Shown here: piece after piece, positions 35,174 to 43,943 of the stretch | Layout: the number at the start of each line of letters is the position of its first letter | Position numbering within the stretch: position 1 is the stretch's first letter | From: Streptomyces wuyuanensis | GTDB taxonomy: Bacteria; Actinomycetota; Actinomycetes; Streptomycetales; Streptomycetaceae | Reading direction: 5' to 3' | DNA length: 64,000 nt | Assembly (NCBI RefSeq): GCF_900103455.1 | Contig: NZ_FNHI01000002.1 | Coordinates: 434,001 to 498,000 of the forward strand | The notes under the pieces: generated by a model | The model's database searches: none | What the model saw: the letters and a program-made list of their open reading frames with translations, nothing else | Told to the model about the DNA's origin: nothing | Position numbers and translations under genes: made by a program

Positions 35174-35953
35174 ATGAACGCGACTTCCGCAGGCGGACTG
35201 CTGCTCTGCCGGGCCGAGTACGACGTCATCGGGCCCGCGGTCCCACTGCTGCGTGAGCCGTTCCTCCTCGCCCCGGCGGGCCGTGGCTGGAGCGCGCTCG
35301 TGCCGGAGGGGGAGCCGTGGCCGGGCGGCGCGGAACCCGTGGACCGGGTGCTCTCCGGCTGGGCCACGGCGCTCGCCGTGGCCACCGACCACCCCCTGCT
35401 CGCGCTCTGGTGGGACGAGGACCGCGCGGGCTTCACGCTCGCCACGGGGTTCCGCCGCCCGGTCGGCTACGTCTGGCTCGCGGACGGCACACCGGCGGGG
35501 GAGGACGAGGCGATGCACACGTTCGCAGCCCGGCTCGGCCTCGACCCCGTACTGGACCTCCAGGCCCTGGAAGCGCTCACCCGCCCCGAGCCGGATGCCG
35601 GCGCCCGCGCCCGGCTGATCGGGCTCACCGCGGTCCTGGGCCGTACCGGCCTCGTCCTGCCCGAGGGCGTCGTCCCGGGCGGGCAGACGGACGGCATCCG
35701 CGCCGCCGCCCGGGCGGCGGCCGTACGGGAAGAACAAGAAGCGGCGGCGGGGCAGGAGCGCGGTCACACCGCGCACGCCCTCGGGCACCGGCCGACGGGC
35801 CCGAGCGTTCCGGCCATCGTGCAGATCGCCGCCGGATTCCCGCTGACCGTCTGGGGTCTCGCCCGCCGCAGCGCGGGGTGGACGGTCGCAGGGGCCGTGC
35901 TGCTCGCCCACGGCGCCCTTGCGCTGGCCCGCGACCGCGGGCCGGTGCGGTGA
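35174..35953 (+). CDS. Hypothetical protein with a C-terminal hydrophobic segment
   Basis: 259 residues. The first 180 are soluble (C-R-A-E-Y-D-V-I-G-P near the start, W-W-D-E-D-R-A-G-F-T-L-A-T-G-F-R-R-P near 78). A charged linker and two weak hydrophobic stretches (about 207-225 and 230-250) follow. I do not recognise a family. TAGCGT lies 7 nt before the ATG, so it is probably leaderless. The 3' end is part of a tandem repeat that carries the stop codon. Confidence 0.65.
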   Translation: MNATSAGGLLLCRAEYDVIGPAVPLLREPFLLAPAGRGWSALVPEGEPWPGGAEPVDRVLSGWATALAVATDHPLLALWWDEDRAGFTLATGFRRPVGYVWLADGTPAGEDEAMHTFAARLGLDPVLDLQALEALTRPEPDAGARARLIGLTAVLGRTGLVLPEGVVPGGQTDGIRAAARAAAVREEQEAAAGQERGHTAHALGHRPTGPSVPAIVQIAAGFPLTVWGLARRSAGWTVAGAVLLAHGALALARDRGPVR

Positions 35954-36018
35954 CGGCCGGGATCGCGGACGGGTGGTGGTGACGGCCGGGACCGCGGGCC
36001 GGTGCGGTGACGGCCGGG
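35933..36018 (+). repeat. Three ~28-bp tandem units spanning a stop codon
   Basis: A 29-bp block at 35933-35961, containing the gene's TGA, recurs exactly at 35990-36018. A diverged copy (35962-35989) lies between them. The second and third units are outside the gene. Confidence 0.88.
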
Positions 36019-36030
36019 GAGCCGCCCCCG

Positions 36031-36213
36031 CTACTCCTCGTCGTCCTCGTCGTCGAGCCGCGCCAGCCAGGTGGCCAGCCGCTCGACCGGCACCTCGAAG
36101 TCCGGGTTGAGATCGACGAACGTGCGCAGCTGCTCGGCGAGCCACTCGAAGGTGACCTCCTCCTCGCCGCGCCGCTTCTCCAGCTCCTCGATGCCACGGT
36201 CGGTGAAGTACAT
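36031..36213 (-). CDS. DUF6104-like small acidic protein
   Basis: 60 residues, start M-Y-F-T-D-R-G-I-E-E-L, end D-D-E-D-D-E-E. It is helical and acidic, matching a small protein family conserved across streptomycetes (DUF6104-like, from memory). TAGGCT lies 7 nt before the ATG and there is no ribosome site, so it is likely leaderless. It is divergent from the conflict-system operon. Function unknown. Confidence 0.8.
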   Translation of the reverse strand: MYFTDRGIEELEKRRGEEEVTFEWLAEQLRTFVDLNPDFEVPVERLATWLARLDDEDDEE

Positions 36214-36349
36214 GGCCACCAGCCTAATGCGCCCCGCGCGTCGGTCCGGCCGGTGCCGGCGGCCGCCCGGACCGGCACCCGGGCCGTTCGCCCGCACCGG
36301 CGCCGCTACCGGGGTTAATCTGCGGGCAGTTGAGGGAACGGGGGATGCC

Positions 36350-36880
36350 ATGGGGGACTCCGAGGCACGTGTCACGCGCATCGTCCTGCCGGACGGCACA
36401 CCGGTCTGGGCGCGGATCTCCGGGGCCGCGGAACTGGAGCGGCCCGGGCCCGGCGGGGAGCCGGGCGGACTGCCGTACAGCGACACCGGTTTCGCCGAGC
36501 AGGTGCAGGCCAGGATGGAGAGCCTGCACGGGGTCGTCACGGGGGTCGCCCGTTCGCTCGCCGGGCCCCTGCGGGCGGTGCGTCCCGACGAGGTCAGCGT
36601 CGAGTTCGGCATCGAGCTCACCGCCAAGGCGGGAAAGGTGGTCGGGCTCCTCGCGGACGGTGAGGCCAAGGGGGCCATCAAGGTCACGCTCACCTGGAAC
36701 GGTGGACCGCCCGACGGCGATCCGGCCCCGCCCGCGCAGACGCTCGTTCCGCCCGCGCAGGCGCCCGTTCCGCCCGCGCCACCCGTGCCGCCGCGGCCCC
36801 CGGCCCAGGTGCCGCGGACGGCGCCGGGCGCACCGGCGCATCCGGACGGCACCCTGCCGCCCGGCGGCGGCCGGTCATGA
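36350..36880 (+). CDS. Trypsin-co-occurring domain (Trypco1) protein
   Basis: 176 residues. The Trypco1 domain is residues 5-122: I-V-L-P-D-G-T-P-V-W-A-R-I near the start, then R-P-D-E-V-S-V-E-F-G-I-E-L-T-A-K-A-G and A-I-K-V-T-L-T-W-N. The tail is Pro/Ala-rich. Trypco domains accompany trypsin-like proteases in bacterial NTP-dependent conflict systems. Its stop overlaps the ATG of the protease gene (ATGA). TAATCT at 36316-36321 is a plausible -10 and GGGGGA a ribosome site, so this is the likely first gene of the 13-kb block. Confidence 0.85.
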   Translation: MGDSEARVTRIVLPDGTPVWARISGAAELERPGPGGEPGGLPYSDTGFAEQVQARMESLHGVVTGVARSLAGPLRAVRPDEVSVEFGIELTAKAGKVVGLLADGEAKGAIKVTLTWNGGPPDGDPAPPAQTLVPPAQAPVPPAPPVPPRPPAQVPRTAPGAPAHPDGTLPPGGGRS

Positions 36881-39003
36881 CCGACGGGTGGCCGGGGGGC
36901 GCAGGGGGCGCCCGGGGACGGATGCCCCGTGCACTGCTGAACCTCGTGATGGCCGCGACCGTACGTATCCACGGGACGCCGCCGGGGCATGTTCCCGACG
37001 GATCCGGCGGCGGCTTCCTGGGGAGCGGCTTCTTCATCGCCCCGAGCTGGGTCCTCACTTGTGCGCACGTGGCGATGCAGGGGGAGGGGCGCGAGGTGAA
37101 CGTGGTCTTCGAGACCGGTCCCGGCAGCGGTGAGACGACCGTCGCCGGCGCGGTCGTCGCCGCGCTGCCGGAGCCCCCGGCCGCCGACGGCCCGTACGCG
37201 ACCGCCCACCAGGCGGTCCTCCCGCCGGACTCAGGCGGCTGGCCGGCGCCCGATCTCGCGCTGATCCGGTTGCTGCGGCCCGTCGAGCACCCGTGCGTGT
37301 ACGTCACCGAGCGGCCCGGAGCGCTCTTCGGCGGCGAGAGCGTCCTCTTCTCCGGCTGGACGATCGTGGACGGCCGGCCGACCAGGCTCAGCGGGCGGTG
37401 CGAGGTGATGGGCACCTACGGCGGCTGGTCCGACGCCGACGCGCAGATCCGCATCGACGGCGACTGGCTCGTTCCGGGCGTCTCCGGCTCGCCGGTCGTC
37501 GACCCGGCACGGGGCGAGGTCGTCGGCGTGCTCAAGTCGCGCCTCGGCGGCAGCAAGGGCGGCACGTCCATCGGCGTCGACCGGCTCCGCTCGCTGCCCG
37601 TGCCCGCCGGAGCGGTCACCGCCGAGACCGACGACGTCTACCAGGCGGTGTTCCACGCCCACGACCGCTATCACGCCGACCGGCACAACAGCCCGGTGAG
37701 CACGGACAGCACCTGGGCGGACGTCCAGAGCGAGCTGCGTGCCGGGGCCGGCCGCGCCCTCAGCCCGCAGCAGCGCGTCGACCTCCTCGGCCGGCTCGCC
37801 GAGTTCCCGCCGCCGGTCAGCACCCACAGCCTCCTGGAGCAGCTCGAGCGGCTGCCCGGCGTGTACCCGCGCGACCACCGGCCGGCGCCGCGCGGCTGGC
37901 GGGACGCCGTCGGCGCGCTGTACGAGACCCGGGACCGCGACGGCGCCCTGGAACTCGTCCTGCGCTACTGCATGAGCGTCATCGCCGCCGAGCGGCCCTA
38001 CGCCGCACCGTCGACCGTGACCGCGGAGAAGTCCCTGTGGGAATGGGTGAAGCGGATCGCGGAGGACCGACTGCCGCGGGAGTTGCGCCACGAGCTCACC
38101 CTGCTGTGGCACGCGGGCCGGGTCCGCGCCGACCAGGCGCACCAGCGGCACCCCGCCCCGGCGTCCGACCGTCCCGTACGGCGCCCGGACGAACGGCCCT
38201 TCGTCCTGCTGGAGCTGGAGCCAAGAGGCTGGGAGCGGGACCGCCACGACTGGCGCGTCGGCGTCTCCCGCCCCGGCGGCGAGGTCCTTCCGGTCGCCGA
38301 GGACAGCCACGGCACCGCCTTCGCGAACCTCCCGTCGTGCCTGGCCGCGCCGCTCACCGAGGCGTTCCGCCGCTGCGACGAACCCGGCAGCCCGGCCGTC
38401 CTCCAGGTCGCCGTGGTCCGGGCGATGCTCGGGCTGGACGTCGAGAGCTGGCGCGTACCGCCGGACGGGCCGCCGCTGGGGGCCGCCCGCCCCGTCGTCA
38501 TCCGCTGCTCCGACCTGCCGCCCCCGGAGACGGACGCCGGAGCGAGCGAGCGCCTCGCGCGCTGGAACCGCACGAGGAACGCCCTGATGCGGGCCGAGGT
38601 CCTCGACTGCGAGGACGGATTGGGGGTACCCGTACCCGAACCGGCCGAGCTGCGCTCGATGGCGCACGAGACGGTTCCGGTGCTCTGCCGGTCCGGGGCC
38701 GGGCCGGGGCCGGACGGCGCCACGGGTCTGCTCCGGGTCCTCGACGGAGGCTTCGGCCTCGCCCTGTGGCGCCGCCCCGACGGGCGGCGGGCGGACACCG
38801 TCTGCACCGAGTTCCACCGGCGGGCCGCCGGCACCGTCGCCGGGGCGGGCACAGCCGACCGGCTGCCGCACACGATCCATGAACTGCGGCGCGGCGTGCA
38901 CGCGGGCCGTACGGAGACGTACTGGTCCGACGGCGTCGCGCTGTTCTGGGACGATCCGCACCATCCCCTGCCCGGCTCCGGCCAGTTGCTGGAGGCCCCG
39001 TGA
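36877..39003 (+). CDS. Trypsin-like serine protease with VMAP-type C-terminal region
   Basis: 708 residues, no signal peptide, so cytosolic. The protease domain (about 18-240) has the triad His64 (V-L-T-C-A-H-V), Asp126 (P-D-L-A-L-I-R-L) and Ser203 (P-G-V-S-G-S-P-V-V-D). The middle (270-400) is helical and resembles effector-associated adaptor regions. The C-terminal 300 residues (F-V-L-L-E-L-E-P-R-G near 445) fit a vWA-MoxR-associated protein (VMAP-C) domain. In ternary systems VMAP links the MoxR ATPase and vWA protein, both encoded next, to an effector. Its target is unknown. It is translationally coupled to the Trypco1 gene. Confidence 0.85.
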   Translation: MTDGWPGGAGGARGRMPRALLNLVMAATVRIHGTPPGHVPDGSGGGFLGSGFFIAPSWVLTCAHVAMQGEGREVNVVFETGPGSGETTVAGAVVAALPEPPAADGPYATAHQAVLPPDSGGWPAPDLALIRLLRPVEHPCVYVTERPGALFGGESVLFSGWTIVDGRPTRLSGRCEVMGTYGGWSDADAQIRIDGDWLVPGVSGSPVVDPARGEVVGVLKSRLGGSKGGTSIGVDRLRSLPVPAGAVTAETDDVYQAVFHAHDRYHADRHNSPVSTDSTWADVQSELRAGAGRALSPQQRVDLLGRLAEFPPPVSTHSLLEQLERLPGVYPRDHRPAPRGWRDAVGALYETRDRDGALELVLRYCMSVIAAERPYAAPSTVTAEKSLWEWVKRIAEDRLPRELRHELTLLWHAGRVRADQAHQRHPAPASDRPVRRPDERPFVLLELEPRGWERDRHDWRVGVSRPGGEVLPVAEDSHGTAFANLPSCLAAPLTEAFRRCDEPGSPAVLQVAVVRAMLGLDVESWRVPPDGPPLGAARPVVIRCSDLPPPETDAGASERLARWNRTRNALMRAEVLDCEDGLGVPVPEPAELRSMAHETVPVLCRSGAGPGPDGATGLLRVLDGGFGLALWRRPDGRRADTVCTEFHRRAAGTVAGAGTADRLPHTIHELRRGVHAGRTETYWSDGVALFWDDPHHPLPGSGQLLEAP

Positions 39004-39022
39004 GGTGCCCGGCCGGACATCC

Positions 39023-39057
39023 CCTTACGGGGCGTACAACGGATCGCTACCGTAAGG
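39023..39057 (+). promoter_or_regulatory. CCTTACGG dyad with an internal promoter candidate
   Basis: CCTTACGG (39023-39030) and CCGTAAGG (39050-39057) are perfect complements around 19 bp. TACCGT (39048-39053) could be a -10 for the ATPase gene (ATG 39113). The pair may be an operator or an RNA hairpin that sets the ratio of upstream to downstream genes. Confidence 0.5.
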
Positions 39058-39112
39058 CACGTTCGACGGCTGCCGCTGCCCCCTGCGGACGAGTGACGAC
39101 GAGGAACACGCA

Positions 39113-40129
39113 ATGAGCGAACCCAGCGAGTGGCTCATCTACCGAGGGGCCGGCGAACCTCACGAGGGCATCCGGCAGCTGCCGCCCCCGCCGCCGTGGC
39201 GGGACTTCGCGGGCCGGCACGCCGCCGCGAGCGGCGCCGACGGCTCCGCGGACCGCAGGCTCGGCGGCCACCGGCACGTCGCCGAACTGCACCGGCCCGG
39301 AGCCGAGGAACTCGAGATGATCAACGCCGCCCTCTATCTGCGCCGCCCGCTGCTCGTCACCGGCAGCCCCGGCGCCGGAAAGAGCACGCTGGCCCACTCC
39401 GTCGCCCACGAGTTGGGCCTCGGCCGGGTGCTTCGCTGGCCCATCGTCAGCCGCTCGACGCTCCAGGACGGCCTCTACCACTACGACGCCATCGCCAGGC
39501 TGCAGGACGTCCAGATCGCCGCGCACGGCGCCGCGGCCGGGCGCGACGGCGCCGCCGACGACATCGGCGGCTACATCCGGCTCGGCCCGCTGGGCACCGC
39601 GCTGCTGCCCTCGGAGCGGCCTCGCGTCGTGCTCATCGACGAACTCGACAAGAGCGACATCGACCTGCCCAACGACCTCCTGAACGTGCTGGAGGAGGGC
39701 GAGTTCGGCATTCCCGAGCTGGAGCGCGTCGCCGACCGGCTGCCGGACGGGCGCGCCCAGGTGCTCACCGACGACGGCACCAGGGCGACCGTGATGGGCG
39801 GCCGGGTGCAGTGCAACGCCTTCCCCTTCGTCGTCCTCACCAGCAACGGCGAACGGGACTTCCCGGCGCCGCTGATGCGCCGTTGCATCCACCTGGAGCT
39901 CGGCCGGCCCGACCACCAGCGGCTCGCCACGTTCGTGCGCGCCCACCTCGGCGACGAGGCCGCCCGCTCCGGCGAGGACCTCATCGCCCATTTCCTGGAG
40001 CGCTCCCGCAGCGAACTCCTCGCCACCGACCAGTTGCTGAACGCCATCTACCTCACCGACGCCGCCGCCCCGGCCGGCCGTGACCGGCTCGCCGACCTGC
40101 TCATCCAGCGACTCGACCGCCCGAGGTGA
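39113..40129 (+). CDS. MoxR-type AAA+ ATPase
   Basis: 338 residues. Walker A is G-S-P-G-A-G-K-S-T (84-92) and Walker B V-V-L-I-D-E-L-D-K (172-180). A sensor-1 motif V-L-T-S-N-G-E-R follows near 245, then an arginine finger region (M-R-R-C). The N-terminal 60 residues are an extra arm. MoxR ATPases act with vWA proteins as chaperone-like switches; the vWA protein is encoded 7 bp downstream and the VMAP-type protease upstream. The ATG lacks a strong ribosome site (ACGAGGAAC lies upstream). Confidence 0.9.
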   Translation: MSEPSEWLIYRGAGEPHEGIRQLPPPPPWRDFAGRHAAASGADGSADRRLGGHRHVAELHRPGAEELEMINAALYLRRPLLVTGSPGAGKSTLAHSVAHELGLGRVLRWPIVSRSTLQDGLYHYDAIARLQDVQIAAHGAAAGRDGAADDIGGYIRLGPLGTALLPSERPRVVLIDELDKSDIDLPNDLLNVLEEGEFGIPELERVADRLPDGRAQVLTDDGTRATVMGGRVQCNAFPFVVLTSNGERDFPAPLMRRCIHLELGRPDHQRLATFVRAHLGDEAARSGEDLIAHFLERSRSELLATDQLLNAIYLTDAAAPAGRDRLADLLIQRLDRPR

Positions 40130-40136
40130 GGCACTG

Positions 40137-43100
40137 ATGCCCGACGCGAGCGCACGGCACGGACCGGGCGGCCCGCCCCGCGAGGAGCCGCCGCCGCAGG
40201 ACGGCGGACTGCTGCCGACCTTCGTCGCCCGGCTGCGCGCCGCCGGGCTCGACCCCGACGCCGAGCAGCTCTGCGACGCCCTCTGGCTCGCCGGCCACAC
40301 CCGGCGGCCCGGGCCGACGCCGGAACCCGGGCAGCGGCCCGCCGCCCCGGCCCCGGCGACGCACGGGGAGACGCGGGCCCGTCCCGCCGTCCCGGGGGAG
40401 CCCGCCGGCCCCGGCGACGCCGCGGATCGCGACCACCCCGCCCCCCGGGCCGCACTCGACGGCGAGGACCGGCGGGTCGCCCTGTACCCCGTACCGCGCC
40501 GCGACGGCCTCCCGCGCCCGGGGCCGGGCGAGGACCGCACCACGCTCACCGTCGGCGTACCGGCCGCCCCCGTCCTGCCGGCCCCCCTCGAACTCCAGCG
40601 CGCCCTGCGGCCGTTGCAGCGCTACCGGCCTGCCGCCCCGCCGGCGCGCACCGTCCTGGACGAGGCGGCCACGGCGGAACGCAGCGCCCGCGCGGGCGGG
40701 CTGGTCCTCCCCGTCTTCGCGGGGGTGTCCAGGGCCGACGCGCTGCTCCAGTTCGTCATGGACGCCTCCTCCTCGATGCGCGTCTGGGACCGGCTGTTCG
40801 CCGAACTCCAGCTGGTCTTCGCCCGGCTGGGCGCCTTCAGGGACGTCCAGGTCCGCTATCTCCACCAAGGGCCGGACGGGGCGCCCGCCGTCAGCCGGAG
40901 CCTCGACCCCGCCGCCGCCCCGCTGCACTCCGCTGACCGGCTCAGCGACCCCACCGGCCGCCGGGTGACCGTCCTCCTCAGCGACTGCGCCGGACCCCTG
41001 TGGCACAGCGGGCGGGCCCACCGGCTGCTGCACCGGCTCGCCAGGCAGGCGCCCGCCGCCGTCGTCCAGCCGCTGCCGCAGCGCATGTGGAACCGCACGC
41101 GGCTGCCGGTCACCCATGGCGTGCTGTCCCGGGGCGAGGGCCCGGCGGGAGCCGCCGCACTCAGGTTCACCGACGAGTCCGCCCCGGCGCCCCGGACCTC
41201 CCGCGGGGAACTCCCGGTACCGGTCCTGCCTCCCGTCGCCGGTGCGCTCGGGGCCTGGGCGAGGCTGCTCTCCGGCACCGGCGCCGGCCGGGTGTCCGGA
41301 GCGGTCGGCCTGGTGCGCGGCGACCAGCCCGCCGCGCCCGCCGCCCGCCGCGCCCGCCGGCCGTCCTCGCTCCAACTCGTCAGCGCCTTCCGGTCCGCGG
41401 CGTCCCCGGCGGCCGGTCAGCTCGCTGTCTATCTGGCCGCGGCACCGCTCTACCTGCCCGTGATGCAGCTCGTGCAGCGCACGATGCTGCCCGACTCCGG
41501 GCCGTCCGAACTCGCCGAGGTGCTGCTGAGCGGACTGCTGGCCCGGGCCGGGGACGACGGCCGCGACGACGGGCAGTGGTACGAGTTCGCGCCGGGCGTC
41601 CGGGAGGCGCTCCTCGGCCCGCTCGGACGGGACGAGGCCGTGCTCGTGCTCAAGCACTGCTCGGAGTACATAGAGCAGCGCTTCGGCAAGGGGGGCCCGA
41701 ACTTCCCCGCCCTCGCCCTGGCCCAGCTCGACGACGGCCGGCACGCCCCCTACCCGCACGGTGGCCCGGACGACGACACGGAGGGGCCCGGCGACAACGG
41801 CGAGGAGCGCGTGCCGTCCCCCTTCGCCGAGGTCGCGGCCCGGGTGCTGGAGCGGTTCATGCCGCTGCCGGAGCAGTTCGCGCCGTACGGTCCCGCCGGG
41901 CCGCCCGAGGAGGGCCGGCCGGAGCACGCCGCGGTCGACCGCGCCCGGACCCTGCTGCGGCAGTTCGAGAGCGACAGCATGGTCCACTACCTGATGGACG
42001 CCGTGCAGCTGCTGCGCGGCGCCACCGAGCGGGAACAGCGGCCGGGTTCCGACCCGGGTCTGTGGGCCGAGTTCGCCCGCTGCCTGCTGAGGCTGTGGGA
42101 GGTGCAGGGCGGCGGCGAACTGCTGCGGGAGGCCGAACGGGCCGCGGAAAGGGCAGCCGCCCACCCCGGCGCCGTACGCGAACGCGCCATCCTCGCCAAG
42201 GTGCTGCACGCCGCCGCCGAGGAGCGCCGGCGGCGCGGCGACCGGCGCGGGGCGCTGGACCTGCTCCGCCGTGCCGACCGGGAGTACACCGCGGCCTGCG
42301 CCGCACCCGGCCTCGACGCCGCCGAGGCCCTGCGCCTCACCCTGGACCGGGTGCGGGCCCTGGAGGCCCAGTGGCGCCTCGGCGGCGACAGCGCCCTGCT
42401 CCAGGGCGCCGTCGGCATGCTCGAGGCTTTCGCCGATGTGTGGCCCGACCAGGAGAACCGGCCGGTCAGCCTGCCGCTCGCGCACGGCAGGACCCTGCTG
42501 CGGCTCTCCGGCGCTACCACCGACACCGAGCAGGCACGGCTGTACGCGGGCCAGGCGGCGCGCTCCCTGCGCAAGGCGTTCGGCGCGGGCGGCGGCGCGC
42601 AGACCCTGGGCAGTCGGCAGCGGGTCCTGCTGGACCTCGTCGACGCTCTGCTGCGGTCGGGCGACGGCGTGGACGAGGCCGGCGCGCTCGTCGACCAGGC
42701 GCTGGAGACCGTCGGCGACCCGCGGCTGCGCGCCTCGCTGCAGATCAGGGCGGGCCGGGTGAGCGTGCACCGCCACGAGCAGTCCGGCGACCCGGTGCGG
42801 CTGGAGCAGGCGGCCCGCTCCTTCGAGGCCGCGTCGCGCGGGGTTCCGCGCGACTCCCGGGCCCACGCGGACCTGCTCGCCGAGTGGGGCGCCGCCCTGC
42901 TCCGACGAGCCGAACTCCCCGGCGGGCGCGCCCACATCGGCGCCGCGGTCCGCGTCCTCAGGGACTGCCGCACGGAGACGGCGGCCGGCAGCGTCCACCA
43001 GGCGGAGCGGCTGCTGATGCTGGGCCGGGCCCTGATGCTGCGGCACCGGGCCACCGAGGACCGGGTGGACCTGCGCGAGGCCGAGTACCTCTTCGGGCTC

Positions 43101-43472
43101 GCCGCGCAGGAGGCCGACGACCCGCTGACCGCCGCACGCTGCTCGCTGGAGCTGGGCCGGGCCCGGCTGGCCGCCTACCAGAGCCTGGGCAGACCGGCCC
43201 GGCTCGACGAGGCGGCCGAGGCGTTCCGCGATGCCGCCGAGTACGCGAGGTCGGCCCTGGCCGAATGCGAAGACGCCCAACAGCGCGAAGAAGCAATGCT
43301 GTTGGGTGCTAGGGCCAACCACTGGCGGGGTAGGACCTATGAGGAGGCGGGCCGACCCAGGGCCGCGCGCGACGCGTACCGGGCCGCGGTCCGGGAGTGG
43401 CGCAGGCTGCCGGACGGCGGCGGCGCGGAGGGTGAGGCCACCGCGGAGCGGCTCGCCGAACTGGAGCGATGA
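40137..43472 (+). CDS. vWA-like and TPR-repeat protein (SAV_2336-type)
   Basis: 1111 residues. A disordered Pro/Arg/Ala-rich region (1-190) leads to a vWA-like domain with the metal-site motif D-A-S-S-S-M at 209-214 and V-T-V-L-L-S-D-C-A-G near 280. A helical middle (about 400-520) follows, with acidic linkers. The last 550 residues are TPR-like helical repeats. This matches proteins annotated as SAV_2336 N-terminal domain-related that neighbour FxS peptide loci. It likely scaffolds the MoxR ATPase and its partners. GAGGTGAGG precedes the ATG; the stop lies 48 bp before the peptide gene. Confidence 0.83.
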   Translation: MPDASARHGPGGPPREEPPPQDGGLLPTFVARLRAAGLDPDAEQLCDALWLAGHTRRPGPTPEPGQRPAAPAPATHGETRARPAVPGEPAGPGDAADRDHPAPRAALDGEDRRVALYPVPRRDGLPRPGPGEDRTTLTVGVPAAPVLPAPLELQRALRPLQRYRPAAPPARTVLDEAATAERSARAGGLVLPVFAGVSRADALLQFVMDASSSMRVWDRLFAELQLVFARLGAFRDVQVRYLHQGPDGAPAVSRSLDPAAAPLHSADRLSDPTGRRVTVLLSDCAGPLWHSGRAHRLLHRLARQAPAAVVQPLPQRMWNRTRLPVTHGVLSRGEGPAGAAALRFTDESAPAPRTSRGELPVPVLPPVAGALGAWARLLSGTGAGRVSGAVGLVRGDQPAAPAARRARRPSSLQLVSAFRSAASPAAGQLAVYLAAAPLYLPVMQLVQRTMLPDSGPSELAEVLLSGLLARAGDDGRDDGQWYEFAPGVREALLGPLGRDEAVLVLKHCSEYIEQRFGKGGPNFPALALAQLDDGRHAPYPHGGPDDDTEGPGDNGEERVPSPFAEVAARVLERFMPLPEQFAPYGPAGPPEEGRPEHAAVDRARTLLRQFESDSMVHYLMDAVQLLRGATEREQRPGSDPGLWAEFARCLLRLWEVQGGGELLREAERAAERAAAHPGAVRERAILAKVLHAAAEERRRRGDRRGALDLLRRADREYTAACAAPGLDAAEALRLTLDRVRALEAQWRLGGDSALLQGAVGMLEAFADVWPDQENRPVSLPLAHGRTLLRLSGATTDTEQARLYAGQAARSLRKAFGAGGGAQTLGSRQRVLLDLVDALLRSGDGVDEAGALVDQALETVGDPRLRASLQIRAGRVSVHRHEQSGDPVRLEQAARSFEAASRGVPRDSRAHADLLAEWGAALLRRAELPGGRAHIGAAVRVLRDCRTETAAGSVHQAERLLMLGRALMLRHRATEDRVDLREAEYLFGLAAQEADDPLTAARCSLELGRARLAAYQSLGRPARLDEAAEAFRDAAEYARSALAECEDAQQREEAMLLGARANHWRGRTYEEAGRPRAARDAYRAAVREWRRLPDGGGAEGEATAERLAELER

Positions 43473-43519
43473 GCACCCGGCACGGGGCACGGACCGGGAA
43501 ACGGCAACGGGGAGGCGTG

Positions 43520-43708
43520 ATGGGCGAGTCGGCGGAGAGTCCCGCGGGAGCGGCGGACACGAGCGGTGAACTGCCCGATCTGCTCGGGCTCGACCTGGAG
43601 CGGCTGCGGACGCTGGACCACCCGGTGCTCTCCGAGGTGCTGGCGGAACTGCGGGGGAGGGCCGAGCAGCCGCGGGAGATGCTGTGGGGTTTCACCAACG
43701 CGTTCTGA
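43520..43708 (+). CDS. fxsA: FxS-type RiPP precursor peptide with F-T-N-A-F end
   Basis: 62 residues. The leader contains L-P-D-L-L-G-L-D-L-E-R-L-R-T-L-D-H-P-V-L (19-38), a helix typical of FxS precursors, and the peptide ends M-L-W-G-F-T-N-A-F. Standard members end F-x-S-x-x at the carboxyl terminus; here Ser is replaced by Asn60. The radical SAM enzyme encoded next probably joins an aromatic side chain to the residue two positions later (F58 to N60, or W56 to F58), giving a cyclophane. The ATG has GGGGAGG 5 nt upstream; an earlier in-frame ATG overlaps the previous stop codon and would add 17 residues. Confidence 0.85.
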   Translation: MGESAESPAGAADTSGELPDLLGLDLERLRTLDHPVLSEVLAELRGRAEQPREMLWGFTNAF

Positions 43709-43846
43709 TCGCCGGGCTCCGGGGCCGGCGGTCCGCCCGCGGTCCCGTCGCGTGGTGCGGTGTGCCGGAGCCCGGTCCCGATCCGGGGTCCCGTCCCGGC
43801 CGGGGGTCCGGTTTCGGCCCGGCACTCCGGTGAACAGGACAACGTC

Positions 43847-43872
43847 GCCCGGCGTGGGTTTGCCCGCCGGGC
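43847..43872 (+). terminator. Possible attenuator between fxsA and fxsB
   Basis: An 8-bp stem (GCCCGGCG and its complement) closes a 10-nt loop in the 235-bp gap after the precursor gene. RiPP clusters often use such hairpins to make more precursor than enzyme mRNA. The rest of the gap shows no gene. Confidence 0.5.
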
Positions 43873-43943
43873 CCCGCAGGGATACTCGCCTCGGGCCGGC
43901 AGCGGGGGCCGTACCGCGTGCCGTACAGCATGGGGGTGCCGGA

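Noticed and set aside
40101..43490. A 1129-codon open frame on the minus strand opposite the vWA/TPR gene
   Set aside because: Shadow of the high third-position GC of the real gene; its protein is Gly/Arg/Pro-rich with no recognisable domain.
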